From Pseudomonas paralactis (lineage in GTDB: Bacteria > Pseudomonadota > Gammaproteobacteria > Pseudomonadales > Pseudomonadaceae), in assembly GCF_001439735.1 (NCBI RefSeq), contig NZ_JYLN01000005.1:1-64000 (forward strand): 64,000 nucleotides of DNA, written 5' to 3'. The notes below the pieces were generated by a model that ran no database searches, was not told where the DNA came from, and worked only from the letters and a program-made list of their open reading frames with translations. A program made the position numbers and the translations under genes. Numbering within the stretch: the stretch's first letter is position 1; the number at the start of each line of letters is the position of its first letter. Positions 7,891 to 39,300 of the stretch are shown in pieces.

Positions 7891-8736
7891 TTAAACCCCC
7901 AGGGATTTTTTGTAGCGGCCTTCGACCATGCGGTTCCAGCTCAGCATGATCAGCAGATTGACCAACAGCAGCACCACCGCAATGGTCGCGCCCATGGGCC
8001 AGTTGAGTTCCGAGAGGTATTGGTCATACACCACAGTGGCGACCATTTTCAGACGCCGTCCGCCCAGCAACCCTGGAATCGCGAACGAACTGGCGGCCAG
8101 GCCGAACACGATCAAGGTGCCGGAGAGCACGCCGGGCATCACTTGGGGTAGCACGATCTTGCGCATTACCGTGGCCTGGCTTGCGCCCAGGGACAACGCC
8201 GCTTGTTCCGCCGAGGGGTCGAGTTTTTGCAGGGAGGTCCATACCGGGATAATCATGAACGGCAGCATCACGTGCACCAGCGCGATGATCACGGCGAACG
8301 GCGTATACAGCAGCTTCACCGGGCGCCCGCCAAGGGCCTGGATCACTTGGTTGACCAGGCCGTCGGCGCCGAGCAGCAAGCTCCAGCCAAATGCGCGCAC
8401 CACCACGGAAATCAATAGCGGTGTGAGGATCAAAATCAGGAAGATCGACCGCCACGGCGTGCCCATGCGGCTGAGGATGTAGGCCTCCGGTACACCGATC
8501 ACCACGCACAGCAACGTTACCAGCGCACTGATCCAGAAGGTGCGCCAGAAGATCTCGTAGAAATAGGCATCGCTCAACAATGCCAGGTAGTGGGCCAGAG
8601 TCCACTGATCGGCCTTTACGCCCACCTGGTAATCGAAGACGTTAAAGGACAGCACCAGCGTCAAGGCCAGGGGCAGGATCAGCAACCCGGCAAACAGCAC
8701 CAGCGCCGGCGACGAGAGCAGGTAGCCACGACTCAT
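7891..8736 (-). CDS. ABC transporter permease (PotB-like)
   Basis: A 281-residue inner-membrane permease with about six hydrophobic helices. The EAA loop lies at AALSLGASQATVMRKIVLPQ. The ATG overlaps the stop of the ATPase gene by 4 bases (ATGA). It is the first permease of the importer operon and pairs with the PotC-like protein downstream. Confidence 0.88.
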   Translation of the reverse strand: MSRGYLLSSPALVLFAGLLILPLALTLVLSFNVFDYQVGVKADQWTLAHYLALLSDAYFYEIFWRTFWISALVTLLCVVIGVPEAYILSRMGTPWRSIFLILILTPLLISVVVRAFGWSLLLGADGLVNQVIQALGGRPVKLLYTPFAVIIALVHVMLPFMIIPVWTSLQKLDPSAEQAALSLGASQATVMRKIVLPQVMPGVLSGTLIVFGLAASSFAIPGLLGGRRLKMVATVVYDQYLSELNWPMGATIAVVLLLVNLLIMLSWNRMVEGRYKKSLGV

Positions 8737-9761
8737 GGGTGCACCTCATCGGCCGTCAGCACCCGCAGTAAATCGGCTTGCCACTGCAGGCCCACGGCCG
8801 CGCCGCTGTCCAGCGGTGCGCTGCCGTCGTTGCTGCGTACCACCGTGATTTCGCCAAGGGCGGTCTGGATGCGGTATAGCCATTGGCTGCCGAAAAAATA
8901 ACGGTCAAGCACTTGCCCTTGCACGCGGCCCGAGCCGGCCTCAACCAGTTGGATTTTTTCCGGGCGCAAGCTCAGCGTCAGTTCGCCAGCGCCGCCCTGG
9001 TGGCGTACTTGGGGCACGCCGAGCGCATCGTAGTCCCCGGCCAGCAGGTTGGCCTTGCCGACAAAGTCCGAAATGAAGCGCGTGCGTGGGTGTTCATAAA
9101 GCTTGTACGGCACGTCAATCTGGGTCACGCGTCCGGCCTGCATCACGACCACGCGGTCGCTGATGGAGAGCGCTTCGGCCTGGTCGTGGGTGACCATCAA
9201 GGTAGTGATACCTACCGCACACTGGATGCGGCGGATTTCGAACTGCATCTCTTCGCGCAGGTTGGCGTCAAGGTTGGATAGCGGCTCATCCAACAGCAGC
9301 ACCGGTGGCTCAATCACCAAGGCACGGGCCAGGGCCACGCGTTGGCGCTGGCCGCCGGACAATTCCCTGGGGTAGCGCTCGGCGTGGGGCGCCAGGCGAA
9401 CCAGCTCAAGTACGGTTTTGACCAAGCTTGCGATCTCGGCGGCCGGTACCTTGCGCATCTTCAGACCGAAGGCGACGTTGTCGCGCACACTCATATGGGG
9501 AAACAGCGCATAGCTTTGGAACACCACGCCCAGGCCACGACTGGCAGGCTTGGCGTGGGTGATGTCGCGCCCATCGAGCAGGATCTGGCCGCTGCTCACA
9601 TCCACAAAGCCGGCGATCATTTGCAAAGTGGTGGTCTTGCCACAGCCCGAAGGGCCGAGCAGTGAAACGAATTCACCTTTTTGCACCGCAAGGTCGGTGG
9701 CGACTACTGCATCAACGGCGCCGTAGCGTTTACTCAAGGCGTTGAGTTGGAGAAATGCCAT
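8733..9761 (-). CDS. ABC transporter ATP-binding protein (PotA-like)
   Basis: A 342-residue ATPase with Walker A GPSGCGKTTT, signature LSGGQRQR, Walker B VLLLDEPLSNLD and switch His in MVTHDQAEALS, followed by a C-terminal TOBE-like substrate-regulatory domain (SLRPEKIQLVEAG). It is the first gene of the operon and faces the IclR regulator across a 224-base divergent promoter region, which suggests IclR control of the whole transport/oxidation unit. Confidence 0.92.
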   Translation of the reverse strand: MAFLQLNALSKRYGAVDAVVATDLAVQKGEFVSLLGPSGCGKTTTLQMIAGFVDVSSGQILLDGRDITHAKPASRGLGVVFQSYALFPHMSVRDNVAFGLKMRKVPAAEIASLVKTVLELVRLAPHAERYPRELSGGQRQRVALARALVIEPPVLLLDEPLSNLDANLREEMQFEIRRIQCAVGITTLMVTHDQAEALSISDRVVVMQAGRVTQIDVPYKLYEHPRTRFISDFVGKANLLAGDYDALGVPQVRHQGGAGELTLSLRPEKIQLVEAGSGRVQGQVLDRYFFGSQWLYRIQTALGEITVVRSNDGSAPLDSGAAVGLQWQADLLRVLTADEVHP

Positions 9762-9985
9762 GTCTGCGTTCCACCTTTTATTGAGCCGCGCAGAAGCGCG
9801 CTTTATTGTTTGGGCAGATGCGAAAAGAGTGTTGCCGGTGCGTTGACGCTCGATCTTGAGTCGGCTGCCAGTTGTTGTTCGTTTCGCCCCTGTGGACGCA
9901 GATTAGAGCGAAGACTAGGATGGGCGAAAGATGGAATTTCACTCAACGGACTACTATTTTAAGATTTATTCACTGAGCAGAATTA
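9762..9985. promoter_or_regulatory. Divergent promoter region between transporter operon and IclR gene
   Basis: A 224-base gene-free stretch. It holds an imperfect palindrome, TGGAATTTCA (9932-9941), loosely like IclR-family operators, and an AT-rich tract (ACTATTTTAAGATTTATT, 9953-9970) that could contain a promoter for the IclR gene. Neither can be assigned firmly. Confidence 0.3.
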
Positions 9986-10834
9986 ATGTTGAGACCAGCT
10001 GATATGGATTCCATTGAGCGGAATGAAAGCGGCAAGGAAGTGGGGGCAGGTGGCGTGTCCCGCGTGTTCGCCTTGCTGCGCGCCCTGGGTGAGGTGCCCG
10101 AGGGTGGGGAACGGGTCACCCAGCTCGCGCAACACGTTGGCCTCTCCCAACCCACCACGCACCGCTTGCTACGCAGCCTGATGGATGAAGGGATGGTCGA
10201 ACAGGATGCGCGCAGTAAACGCTATCGCTTGAGCCTGGAGTTCTTCGCGTTGGCGGCCAATGCCGGCAAGACCGGCAACCTGCGCGATCTGGTGCGCCCC
10301 AGCCTGTTGCGCATGAGTGCATCGTTGGGCGATTCGCTGTTCCTGCTGGCGCGCAGCGGCTTCGACGCCATTTGCCTGGACCGCAGCGAAGGCCCATACC
10401 CGATTCGTACCTTCACCGGTGATATCGGTGGGCGCGTGGCCCTGGGCGTCGGGCAGGGCAGCCTGGCAATCCTGGCCTTTCTGCCGCAGGAAGAGCGCGA
10501 AACGGTGATTCGCTACAACCTGCCACGGCTCAAGGATTTCCATCTGTATGACGAAGTGCTGTTGCGCTGCGAAGTGGAGAATGTCCGTAATTTAGGCTAT
10601 GCGGCACGCAACACCGGCGTACTGGAAGGGATGGCGGGGCTGGCGGTGCCGATCCTCAACCGCGACGGGCACGCGGTCGCGGCGTTGAGTGTGGCGACCA
10701 TCAGTGATCGCCTGGGGCCCAGCCGATTGCCGATGGTGGTGGAGTTGTTGAAGCGTGAGGCGGCGGCAATCGGGCCGCGAATAAATCCCTTTGATCCAAC
10801 CTTGCGCAGGCCCTCCCAAACATTCGGAGGATAA
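9986..10834 (+). CDS. IclR-family transcriptional regulator
   Basis: A 282-residue DNA-binding regulator. The N-terminal winged helix-turn-helix is seen in RVTQLAQHVGLSQPTTHRLLRSL, and the IclR effector domain covers the rest (for example SLFLLARSGFDAICLDRSEG and AVAALSVATISDRL). Two in-frame ATGs (9986 and 10004) are possible and neither has a clearly better ribosome-binding site. Its divergent position next to the ABC importer/flavoprotein operon makes it the likely substrate-responsive regulator of that operon. Confidence 0.88.
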   Translation: MLRPADMDSIERNESGKEVGAGGVSRVFALLRALGEVPEGGERVTQLAQHVGLSQPTTHRLLRSLMDEGMVEQDARSKRYRLSLEFFALAANAGKTGNLRDLVRPSLLRMSASLGDSLFLLARSGFDAICLDRSEGPYPIRTFTGDIGGRVALGVGQGSLAILAFLPQEERETVIRYNLPRLKDFHLYDEVLLRCEVENVRNLGYAARNTGVLEGMAGLAVPILNRDGHAVAALSVATISDRLGPSRLPMVVELLKREAAAIGPRINPFDPTLRRPSQTFGG

Positions 10835-10919
10835 GCGTTCTTTGAGAAAGCGCAGGGAGGATTGGATCCACTTACGGTATAACCCTGCGACGCTTTCGTT
10901 ATTCGAGGCCCCATTTTTC

Positions 10920-12275
10920 ATGCAAACCCCTTTACAGCGCCCGTTGTGGCAGATCTACCTGATCTTTCTGGCACCGATGGTGCTGTCCAACTTTCTGCAA
11001 AGCTTTTCCGGCACGCTTAACGGCATCTATGTCGGGCAAATGCTCGGCACCCAGGCGCTGGCGGCAGTGTCGGGAATGTTCCCCATCGTATTTTTCTTTA
11101 TCGCCCTGGTGATTGGCTTGGGGGCGGGCGCGTCGGTGCTGATCGGCCAGGCGTGGGGCGCCCGGGAGATCGGGTTGGTCAAGGTGATTACCGGCGCCAC
11201 CCTGACGCTCGGGGCGCTGGTTGGTCTGATCGCCGCCCTGCTGGGTGGCCTGTTTGCGCGCCCGGCGCTGCAGGCGTTGGGCACCCCGGTGGATGTGCTC
11301 GACGATGCGGTGGGGTATGCCCAGATGATGATGTTGATCATGCCGCTGTTGCTGGTGTTCATCCTCTATACCCAGTTGCTGCGTGGGGTGAGCGACACGA
11401 TTTCGCCGTTGCTGGCGTTAATGGTTTCGACCCTGGTGGGCTTGCTGCTGACGCCAGCGCTGATTCGCGGCTGGATCGGCCTGCCGCCCCTTGGCATCCA
11501 GAGTGCGGTTTACGCAGGTTTGGTGGGTAACGCCCTGGCGATGCTGTTCCTGGTCCTGCGCCTGCGGCATAAAAACCATGTGATGGCACCGGATCGCGAG
11601 CTGCTCGCGGCTTTACGTCTGGACCGCGTCATCCTCGGTAAAGTGCTGCGCATCGGCCTGCCGACCGGCTTGCAGATGGTGGTGTTGTCGTTGTCTGAAT
11701 TGGTCATCCTGGCCCTGGTCAATAGCCACGGCTCCCAGGCCACGGCGGCTTATGGCGCGGTGACGCAGATCGTCAACTACGTCCAGTTCCCGGCGCTGTC
11801 GATTGCCATCACCGCCTCGATCCTCGGTGCCCAGGCGATCGGCGCCGGGCGTCTGGAGCGCATCGGGCCGATCCTGCGCACGGGGTTGGTGATCAACCTG
11901 TGCCTGACCGGTGGCCTGATCGTGCTCGGTTATGGGCTGTCGCACTGGTTGCTGGGTCTGTTCATCACCGACGACAGCGCCCGTGTCAGAGCCGAGCACC
12001 TGCTGCACATTATGCTCTGGAGCATCCTGGTATTCGGTTTCCAGGCCGTGATCGGCGGCATCATGCGCGCCAGCGGCGTGGTGCTGATGCCGGTGGCGAT
12101 CTCGATTTTCTGCGTGCTTTGCGTGGAGCTGCCGATGGCCTATCTGTTCAACGCCCACTTCGGGCTGGAAGGAGTGTGGATGGCGTTTCCGGTGACCTAC
12201 CTGGCGATGCTGGTGTTGCAGACCGCGTATTACCGGCTGGTATGGAGGCATAAGCAAATCAAGCGCTTGGTGTGA
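10920..12275 (+). CDS. MATE-family multidrug/toxin exporter
   Basis: A 451-residue membrane protein with about twelve hydrophobic segments in two homologous halves, beginning PLWQIYLIFLAPMVLSNFLQ and containing NGIYVGQMLGTQALAAVSGM, a typical MATE opening. Family members expel cationic compounds using Na+ or H+ gradients. The ATG at 10920 is chosen because upstream in-frame codons lie in the IclR gene and its trailer and do not resemble a MATE N-terminus. The gene ends in a 17-base convergent overlap with the TetR gene. No link to pyoverdine export is evident. Confidence 0.87.
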   Translation: MQTPLQRPLWQIYLIFLAPMVLSNFLQSFSGTLNGIYVGQMLGTQALAAVSGMFPIVFFFIALVIGLGAGASVLIGQAWGAREIGLVKVITGATLTLGALVGLIAALLGGLFARPALQALGTPVDVLDDAVGYAQMMMLIMPLLLVFILYTQLLRGVSDTISPLLALMVSTLVGLLLTPALIRGWIGLPPLGIQSAVYAGLVGNALAMLFLVLRLRHKNHVMAPDRELLAALRLDRVILGKVLRIGLPTGLQMVVLSLSELVILALVNSHGSQATAAYGAVTQIVNYVQFPALSIAITASILGAQAIGAGRLERIGPILRTGLVINLCLTGGLIVLGYGLSHWLLGLFITDDSARVRAEHLLHIMLWSILVFGFQAVIGGIMRASGVVLMPVAISIFCVLCVELPMAYLFNAHFGLEGVWMAFPVTYLAMLVLQTAYYRLVWRHKQIKRLV

Positions 12276-12846
12276 GGCTGAGCCCGCGCAATAACACTTC
12301 CAGGCTCTGCAAACCTTCCTCCAGCCGCACGCTCGGGTGTGCATCCCGGGCGATCCACAGCGCTGTATTGACCAGGCTGCCGTTGATCAACTGCGCCAGC
12401 GCCTGGCTGGGCGCCGGTGCGACCCAGCCGGCTTGCATCAGGGCCTCCAACAATTGGCGCAACGACTCAACGCAGTGGTGTTGTGAGCCGGTATCACCCA
12501 GCACCGCTGGCGCGTCCTGCAACACAATGCGCTGGATTTCCGGGTCCTGAGCCATGCGCAGATAAGCTCGGCAGCGTTCGCAAAAACCGCTCCAGGGCTC
12601 TACGGCCTGCTCGCTGATGCGCTGCAAACGCTCGTCCATCTCGCTGTCGAGTTGGGCAACTACCGCTGCCAACAAGCCTTTTTTGTCACCGAAGTGATGG
12701 TACAACGCACCGCGTGTGAGCCCGGCTTGAGCGGTAAAGTCATCCATCGAGGTACGGGCATAGCCCAGGGTGGCGAATGCCCGGCGCGCACTCGCGATCA
12801 GGCGGGCGCGAGTCTCTTCGATCATTTCGGCACGGGCTCGGCTCAT
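12259..12846 (-). CDS. TetR-family repressor
   Basis: A 195-residue regulator with the TetR helix-turn-helix in TSMDDFTAQAGLTRGALYHHFGDKKGL and a variable helical ligand-binding domain. The start at 12846 (MSRARAEMIEETR) fits the family. It is divergent from the MFS transporter at 12979, with two near-identical palindromes in the 132-base gap, so it most likely represses itself and the transporter until a transported compound binds. Confidence 0.9.
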   Translation of the reverse strand: MSRARAEMIEETRARLIASARRAFATLGYARTSMDDFTAQAGLTRGALYHHFGDKKGLLAAVVAQLDSEMDERLQRISEQAVEPWSGFCERCRAYLRMAQDPEIQRIVLQDAPAVLGDTGSQHHCVESLRQLLEALMQAGWVAPAPSQALAQLINGSLVNTALWIARDAHPSVRLEEGLQSLEVLLRGLSLTPSA

Positions 12847-12871
12847 GGAGTTCTCACGGGTTGTTGATTGA

Positions 12872-12886
12872 CATACGCTGCGTATG
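12872..12886. promoter_or_regulatory. TetR operator palindrome 1
   Basis: CATACG-CTG-CGTATG is an inverted repeat with a 3-base spacer, 25 bases upstream of the TetR start codon. A second copy follows 32 bases away centre to centre, about three helical turns, so both face the same side of the DNA. Confidence 0.75.
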
Positions 12887-12903
12887 CGAAGCATGATCTG
12901 TCA

Positions 12904-12918
12904 CATACGCACCGTATG
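12904..12918. promoter_or_regulatory. TetR operator palindrome 2
   Basis: CATACG-CAC-CGTATG, with palindromy extending one base each side (ACATACG...CGTATGT), has the same arms as palindrome 1. It lies 60 bases upstream of the MFS start. Confidence 0.75.
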
Positions 12919-12978
12919 TATTCTGCCCGGATCGCTTCAGATAGCAAGCCCGTGGCGTTGAGCAAGAGGTTACGCAGG

Positions 12979-14151
12979 ATGGCAAACCCTTACGCCGAAT
13001 TATTCCAGGTCCCCGGCGCCCGGGCCTTTGTGCTCGCGGGCATGTTGGCGCGCATGCCCATCTCGATGACCGGTATCGGCCTGATCACCATGCTCGCTCA
13101 AGTGCATGGCGGTTATGGACTGGCAGGTTCGGTGGCGGCGGTGTTTGCCCTGGCCACTGCGTTTTGTGCGCCGCAAGTGTCGCGTTGGGTGGACCGCTAC
13201 GGCCAGGGCAAGGTCCTGCCGATAGCCGCGCTGGTCGGCGGCGGGGCGCTATTGATGTTGTTGCTGTGTACGCGCTTGCAGGCACCGAGCTGGACGCTGT
13301 TCCTGTTCGCGGCGCTGGCCGGGTGCATGCCCAATATGTCCGCCATGGTGCGGGCGCGCTGGACCCAGTTGTATCGTGGGACGCCCAGGCTGCAAACCGC
13401 GTTCGCGCTGGAGTCGGTGCTCGATGAGGTGTGCTTTATTATCGGCCCGCCCATCTCTGTGGGCCTGAGTGTGGTGCTGTTCCCGGAAGCCGGCCCTTTA
13501 GTGGCGGCACTGTTACTCGCCGTGGGCGTCACTACCTTTGTATTGCAGCGGCAAACCGAGCCACCGATACACGAGCACCACGGCGCTCACGGCCGCTGGT
13601 TGATCGCTTCCCCTGCGGTGTTGATCCTGATGACCCTGCTGCTGGCCATGGGCGTGATCGTCGGCGTGGTGGACGTGGTCAGTGTGGCGTTCGCCCAGCA
13701 TCAGGGCCAGCCGGCGGCGGCGAGTATCGTGCTGTCGGTGTACGCCATCGGCTCGTGCCTGGCCGGGTTGGCCTTCGGTGCCCTCAAGCTCAAGGCGCCG
13801 CTGCCGCGTCAGTTCCTGTTCTGCGGCATGGCCACGGCGTTGACGACCTTGCCCTTGTTGCTGGTGAGCAACATCCCCGGCCTGGCTGTCGCCATCTTTA
13901 TCTCCGGTCTGTTTTTCGCGCCCACCTTGATCGTGTCGATGGCCATGGTCGAGCAGATCGTTGCGCCCAGCCGCCTCACCGAAGGTATGACCTGGCTGAT
14001 CACCGGGTTGAGCATCGGCGTTGCTATCGGCGCCGCCAGTTCTGGTTGGATGATCGATCATTTCGGCGCTGCCAGTGGGTTCCGGGTGGCGTTGGCGGCG
14101 GGGGCGGTGGTGTTGTGCTCGGCTGCATTGGGTTACCGGCGTTTAGGATGA
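12979..14151 (+). CDS. Major facilitator superfamily transporter
   Basis: A 390-residue membrane protein with about twelve hydrophobic segments. The loop between helices 2 and 3 (APQVSRWVDRYGQGKVLPI) fits the MFS signature. The ATG at 12979 (MANPYAELF) is chosen; the upstream in-frame codons run through the second TetR operator. It is divergent from and probably controlled by the TetR gene. The substrate is unknown, and although it lies directly upstream of the NRPS operon nothing in the sequence ties it to pyoverdine. Confidence 0.85.
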   Translation: MANPYAELFQVPGARAFVLAGMLARMPISMTGIGLITMLAQVHGGYGLAGSVAAVFALATAFCAPQVSRWVDRYGQGKVLPIAALVGGGALLMLLLCTRLQAPSWTLFLFAALAGCMPNMSAMVRARWTQLYRGTPRLQTAFALESVLDEVCFIIGPPISVGLSVVLFPEAGPLVAALLLAVGVTTFVLQRQTEPPIHEHHGAHGRWLIASPAVLILMTLLLAMGVIVGVVDVVSVAFAQHQGQPAAASIVLSVYAIGSCLAGLAFGALKLKAPLPRQFLFCGMATALTTLPLLLVSNIPGLAVAIFISGLFFAPTLIVSMAMVEQIVAPSRLTEGMTWLITGLSIGVAIGAASSGWMIDHFGAASGFRVALAAGAVVLCSAALGYRRLG

Positions 14152-14401
14152 AGGGGCTACGGAGCACGCCCGGTCAAGCAAATCATTTACGGCCGCGCTG
14201 TGTTCAACCGAGCTTCTATAGCCTTTGTATTGCAGTTGGCGATTCATTGTGCGGATTTTCCTCACGTAAACGGCTGGATAACTTGGCCTCGGCAAGCCTG
14301 AATCTTACGCATCGCTGAAAATATCGGCCGCGCACGCTTTTTTTCGTAGGACGTTTCCCGCCAGCCCGCATTCCCCGCGGATAACGGCCGCCTATCCCCC
14401 G

Positions 14402-14425
14402 CTAATTTTTCCCTTCCCGGTTCGT
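14402..14425 (+). promoter_or_regulatory. Degenerate PvdS iron-starvation box of the NRPS operon
   Basis: CTAAT-N16-CGT keeps the last three bases of the TAAAT half and exact spacing to CGT, about 55 bases upstream of the pvdI ATG. The four other boxes in this window are perfect, so this one is weaker in sequence though correctly placed. The rest of the 14152-14480 gap shows no gene. Confidence 0.5.
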
Positions 14426-14480
14426 TTTATAGGGACGACGTGCCTTTGTGCTTCCCGCCTATTGCCCCGGATTCGAAGAA

Positions 14481-28514
<14,034 letters not shown>

Positions 28515-28517
28515 ACC

Positions 28518-36299
<7,782 letters not shown>

Positions 36300-36309
36300 G
36301 GGGCGTGGC

Positions 36310-39300
36310 GTGCAAGCATTAATCGAGTCGGTAGGTTCACTTTCGGCGCAACAAAAGAAAGCATTGGCGGTAATGCTCAAGCAGCAAGGCATCAACCTGT
36401 TTGAGATTGCCCCGGTTTTCAAGCGCCAGGAAGGTGAGCCGCTACGGCTCTCTTATGCTCAGGAACGGCAATGGTTCTTGTGGCAACTGGAACCGCAGAG
36501 CGCTGCCTACCACGTACCAAGGGCCTTGCGCCTGAGCGGCTACCTGGATGTGGCCGCGTTGCAGCGCAGTTTTGACACGCTAGTGATGCGCCATGAAAGC
36601 CTGCGCACATATTTACAGGAGGACGGCGACAGCGCCTTGCAGGTTATTGCCGAGCAGGTGCGGGTTGAAGTTGCGCTGGTCGACGCCCAGGAAGGGCAGC
36701 TCAAAGACCTCATAGAAGCTGAAATAGCCCAGCCATTCGATTTGCAGCAAGGTCCGCTGTTGCGGGTCAAGCTGCTGCGCCTGGCGCCCGAGGAGCACGT
36801 GCTGGTGCTGGTGCAGCATCACATCGTGTCCGATGGCTGGTCGATGCAGGTGATGGTTGACGAGTTGGTCCAACTCTATGCCGCCTATATTCAGGGCCAA
36901 GACCTGCAATTGCCGGCTTTGCCGATTCAGTACGCCGACTATGCGCTCTGGCAGCGCAGTTGGATGGAGGCCGGTGAGCGCGAACGCCAACTGAGTTACT
37001 GGGTCGACATGCTCGGCGGCGAGCAACCGGTACTGGAAATGCCGATGGCCCGGCCACGCCCAGCAGTGCAGAGCTACCGTGGCGCGCGGCTTGACCTGAC
37101 ACTCGAAGCGTCGCTGGTGTCGGCCCTCAAGACCCTCGCGCAGCGTGAGGGCGTGACGGTTTTCATGCTGCTGTTGGCGTCGTTCCAGGCCGTGCTGCAT
37201 CGCTACAGCGGTCAGGCTGACATCCGCATCGGTGTGCCGGTGGCCAATCGTAACCGGGTGGAAACCGAGCGGCTGATCGGTTTTTTCGTCAACACGCAAA
37301 TTCTCAAGGCCGATATCGACGGCCAGATGACCTTTCGCGAGCTGCTGCAACAAACCCGCCAGCGCGCGGTGCAAGCCCAGGCTCATCAAGATTTGCCCTT
37401 CGAACAATTGGTGGAAGCGCTGCAGCCGGAACGTAGCCTGAGCTATAACCCGTTGTTCCAGGTCATGTTCAACCACCAGACCGACGCGCAGCGCAGTGGC
37501 GGCAGCGTCAAGGGCCTGCACGTGCAGGGTCTGGAGTGGGAAAGCAAAACGTCGCAGTTCGACCTTAACCTCGACACCCAGGAGTCAGCTGAGGGCATCC
37601 AGGCGTCATTGACCTATGCCACCGACCTGTTTGACGCGCCGGGCATGCAACGTTTCCTCGCGCATTGGCACCGCTTGCTGCACCTGGTGGTCCAGGACTG
37701 CAATGGCCGGGTCGGTGAACTGCCGTTGTTGGACGATAGTCAATGGCAGCAACTGGTGCGCGCCTGGAACCAGACGCATCAGGCATTCGCGCAGGATGTG
37801 GGTGTGCATCGCCTGTTGGAAGCCCAGGCGCAGGTCCGCCCGGACGCGACGGCGCTGATCTGCAATGGTCAGGCACTGAGCTACGCAGAACTGAACCAGC
37901 GCGCCAATCGCCTGGCCCACCGCTTGCGTGCGGCCGGTGTCGGCCCGGACGTGCTGGTGGCTGTGGCCCTGGAGCGCTCGGTGGACATGGTGCTGGCCTT
38001 GCTGGCGACCCTCAAGGCTGGTGGTGCCTATGTACCGCTTGACCCGCAGTTCCCGGCCGAACGCCTGGCGTTCATGCTTGAAGACAGTCGCGCACGTGTC
38101 CTATTGACTGCCGGCGACCTGCACGAACGCTTGCCACTGGCGGCCGACCAGCAGGTGCTGTTCATCAACGAGCAGGATGACGCGCGCCACAGCAGTGACA
38201 ATCTGCTTATCGAGCTGACCGGCGAACACCTGGCTTATGTAATCTATACCTCTGGTTCCACCGGCAAGCCCAAGGGCGTAATGGTGCTCCATGGTGCGCT
38301 GAGCAGCTTCACCCAGGGCATGGCCAGTACCCTGGGCATTGCCGCCCAGGCGCGGCTACTGTCGTTGACCACGTTCTCTTTCGATATTTTCGCCCTTGAA
38401 CTCTACGTTCCGCTGTCGGTGGGCGCCACGGTAGTCGTGGCGGACAAGTCGGTGTCCCAGGATCCTGAAGCGATCCTGAGCCTGCTGCATGACCAGGCGA
38501 TCAACGTGGTGCAAGCCACGCCGTCGACCTGGCGCATGCTTCTGGACAGTGAGCGCCGCGCCTTGCTGCACGGGGTCCAGTGCCTGTGCGGCGGCGAAGC
38601 ATTGCCGGCCGACCTGGCACAGCGAATGCTGGCGCAGCAGGGCACGGTATGGAACCTGTATGGCCCGACGGAAACCACTATCTGGTCGGCGGCCCACTCA
38701 CTCGTGGAACCCTTGCCTTTTGTCGGTCGGCCGATTGCCAACACCTCTCTGTTTATCCTCAATGCCGAGCTCACGCCATGCCCGGTAGGCGTCAGCGGTG
38801 AACTGCTGATTGGTGGTGTCGGCCTGGCTCGGGGGTATCACGGCCGTGCGGCGTTGACCGCCGAACGCTTTGTACCTGATCCGTTCGCCCGCAGCGGCAA
38901 GCGGCTGTATCGCACGGGCGACCTGGCGCGTTATCACGAGGATGGCGTAGTCGAGTACATCGGTCGTGTCGATCATCAGGTCAAGGTGCGTGGGTTCCGT
39001 ATTGAACTGGGCGAAATTGAGGCGTGTCTGCGCGAGCAGCATGCGATCCTTGAAGCCGTGGTGATGGCCGAGAATGACCAGCTTCTGGCGTATCTGGTGA
39101 CGCACGCCGCGATATCGGAGGCCGAGCAGGGCGCTTTGCGTGAAACACTCAAGGTCGCCCTGCGCGGGGCACTGCCGGACTATATGGTGCCGGCGCATAT
39201 GCTGTTCCTGGCACGTCTGCCGTTGACCCCCAACGGTAAGCTGGACCGCAAGGCATTGCCCAAGCCAGACGCCAGTTTGCTGCAAAAACGCTATGTCGCA

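Noticed and set aside
14448..14480. GTG at 14448 as the start of the first NRPS
   Set aside because: It adds residues unlike PvdI N-termini, whereas the ATG at 14481 gives the familiar MNAEDSLKLARRFI start.
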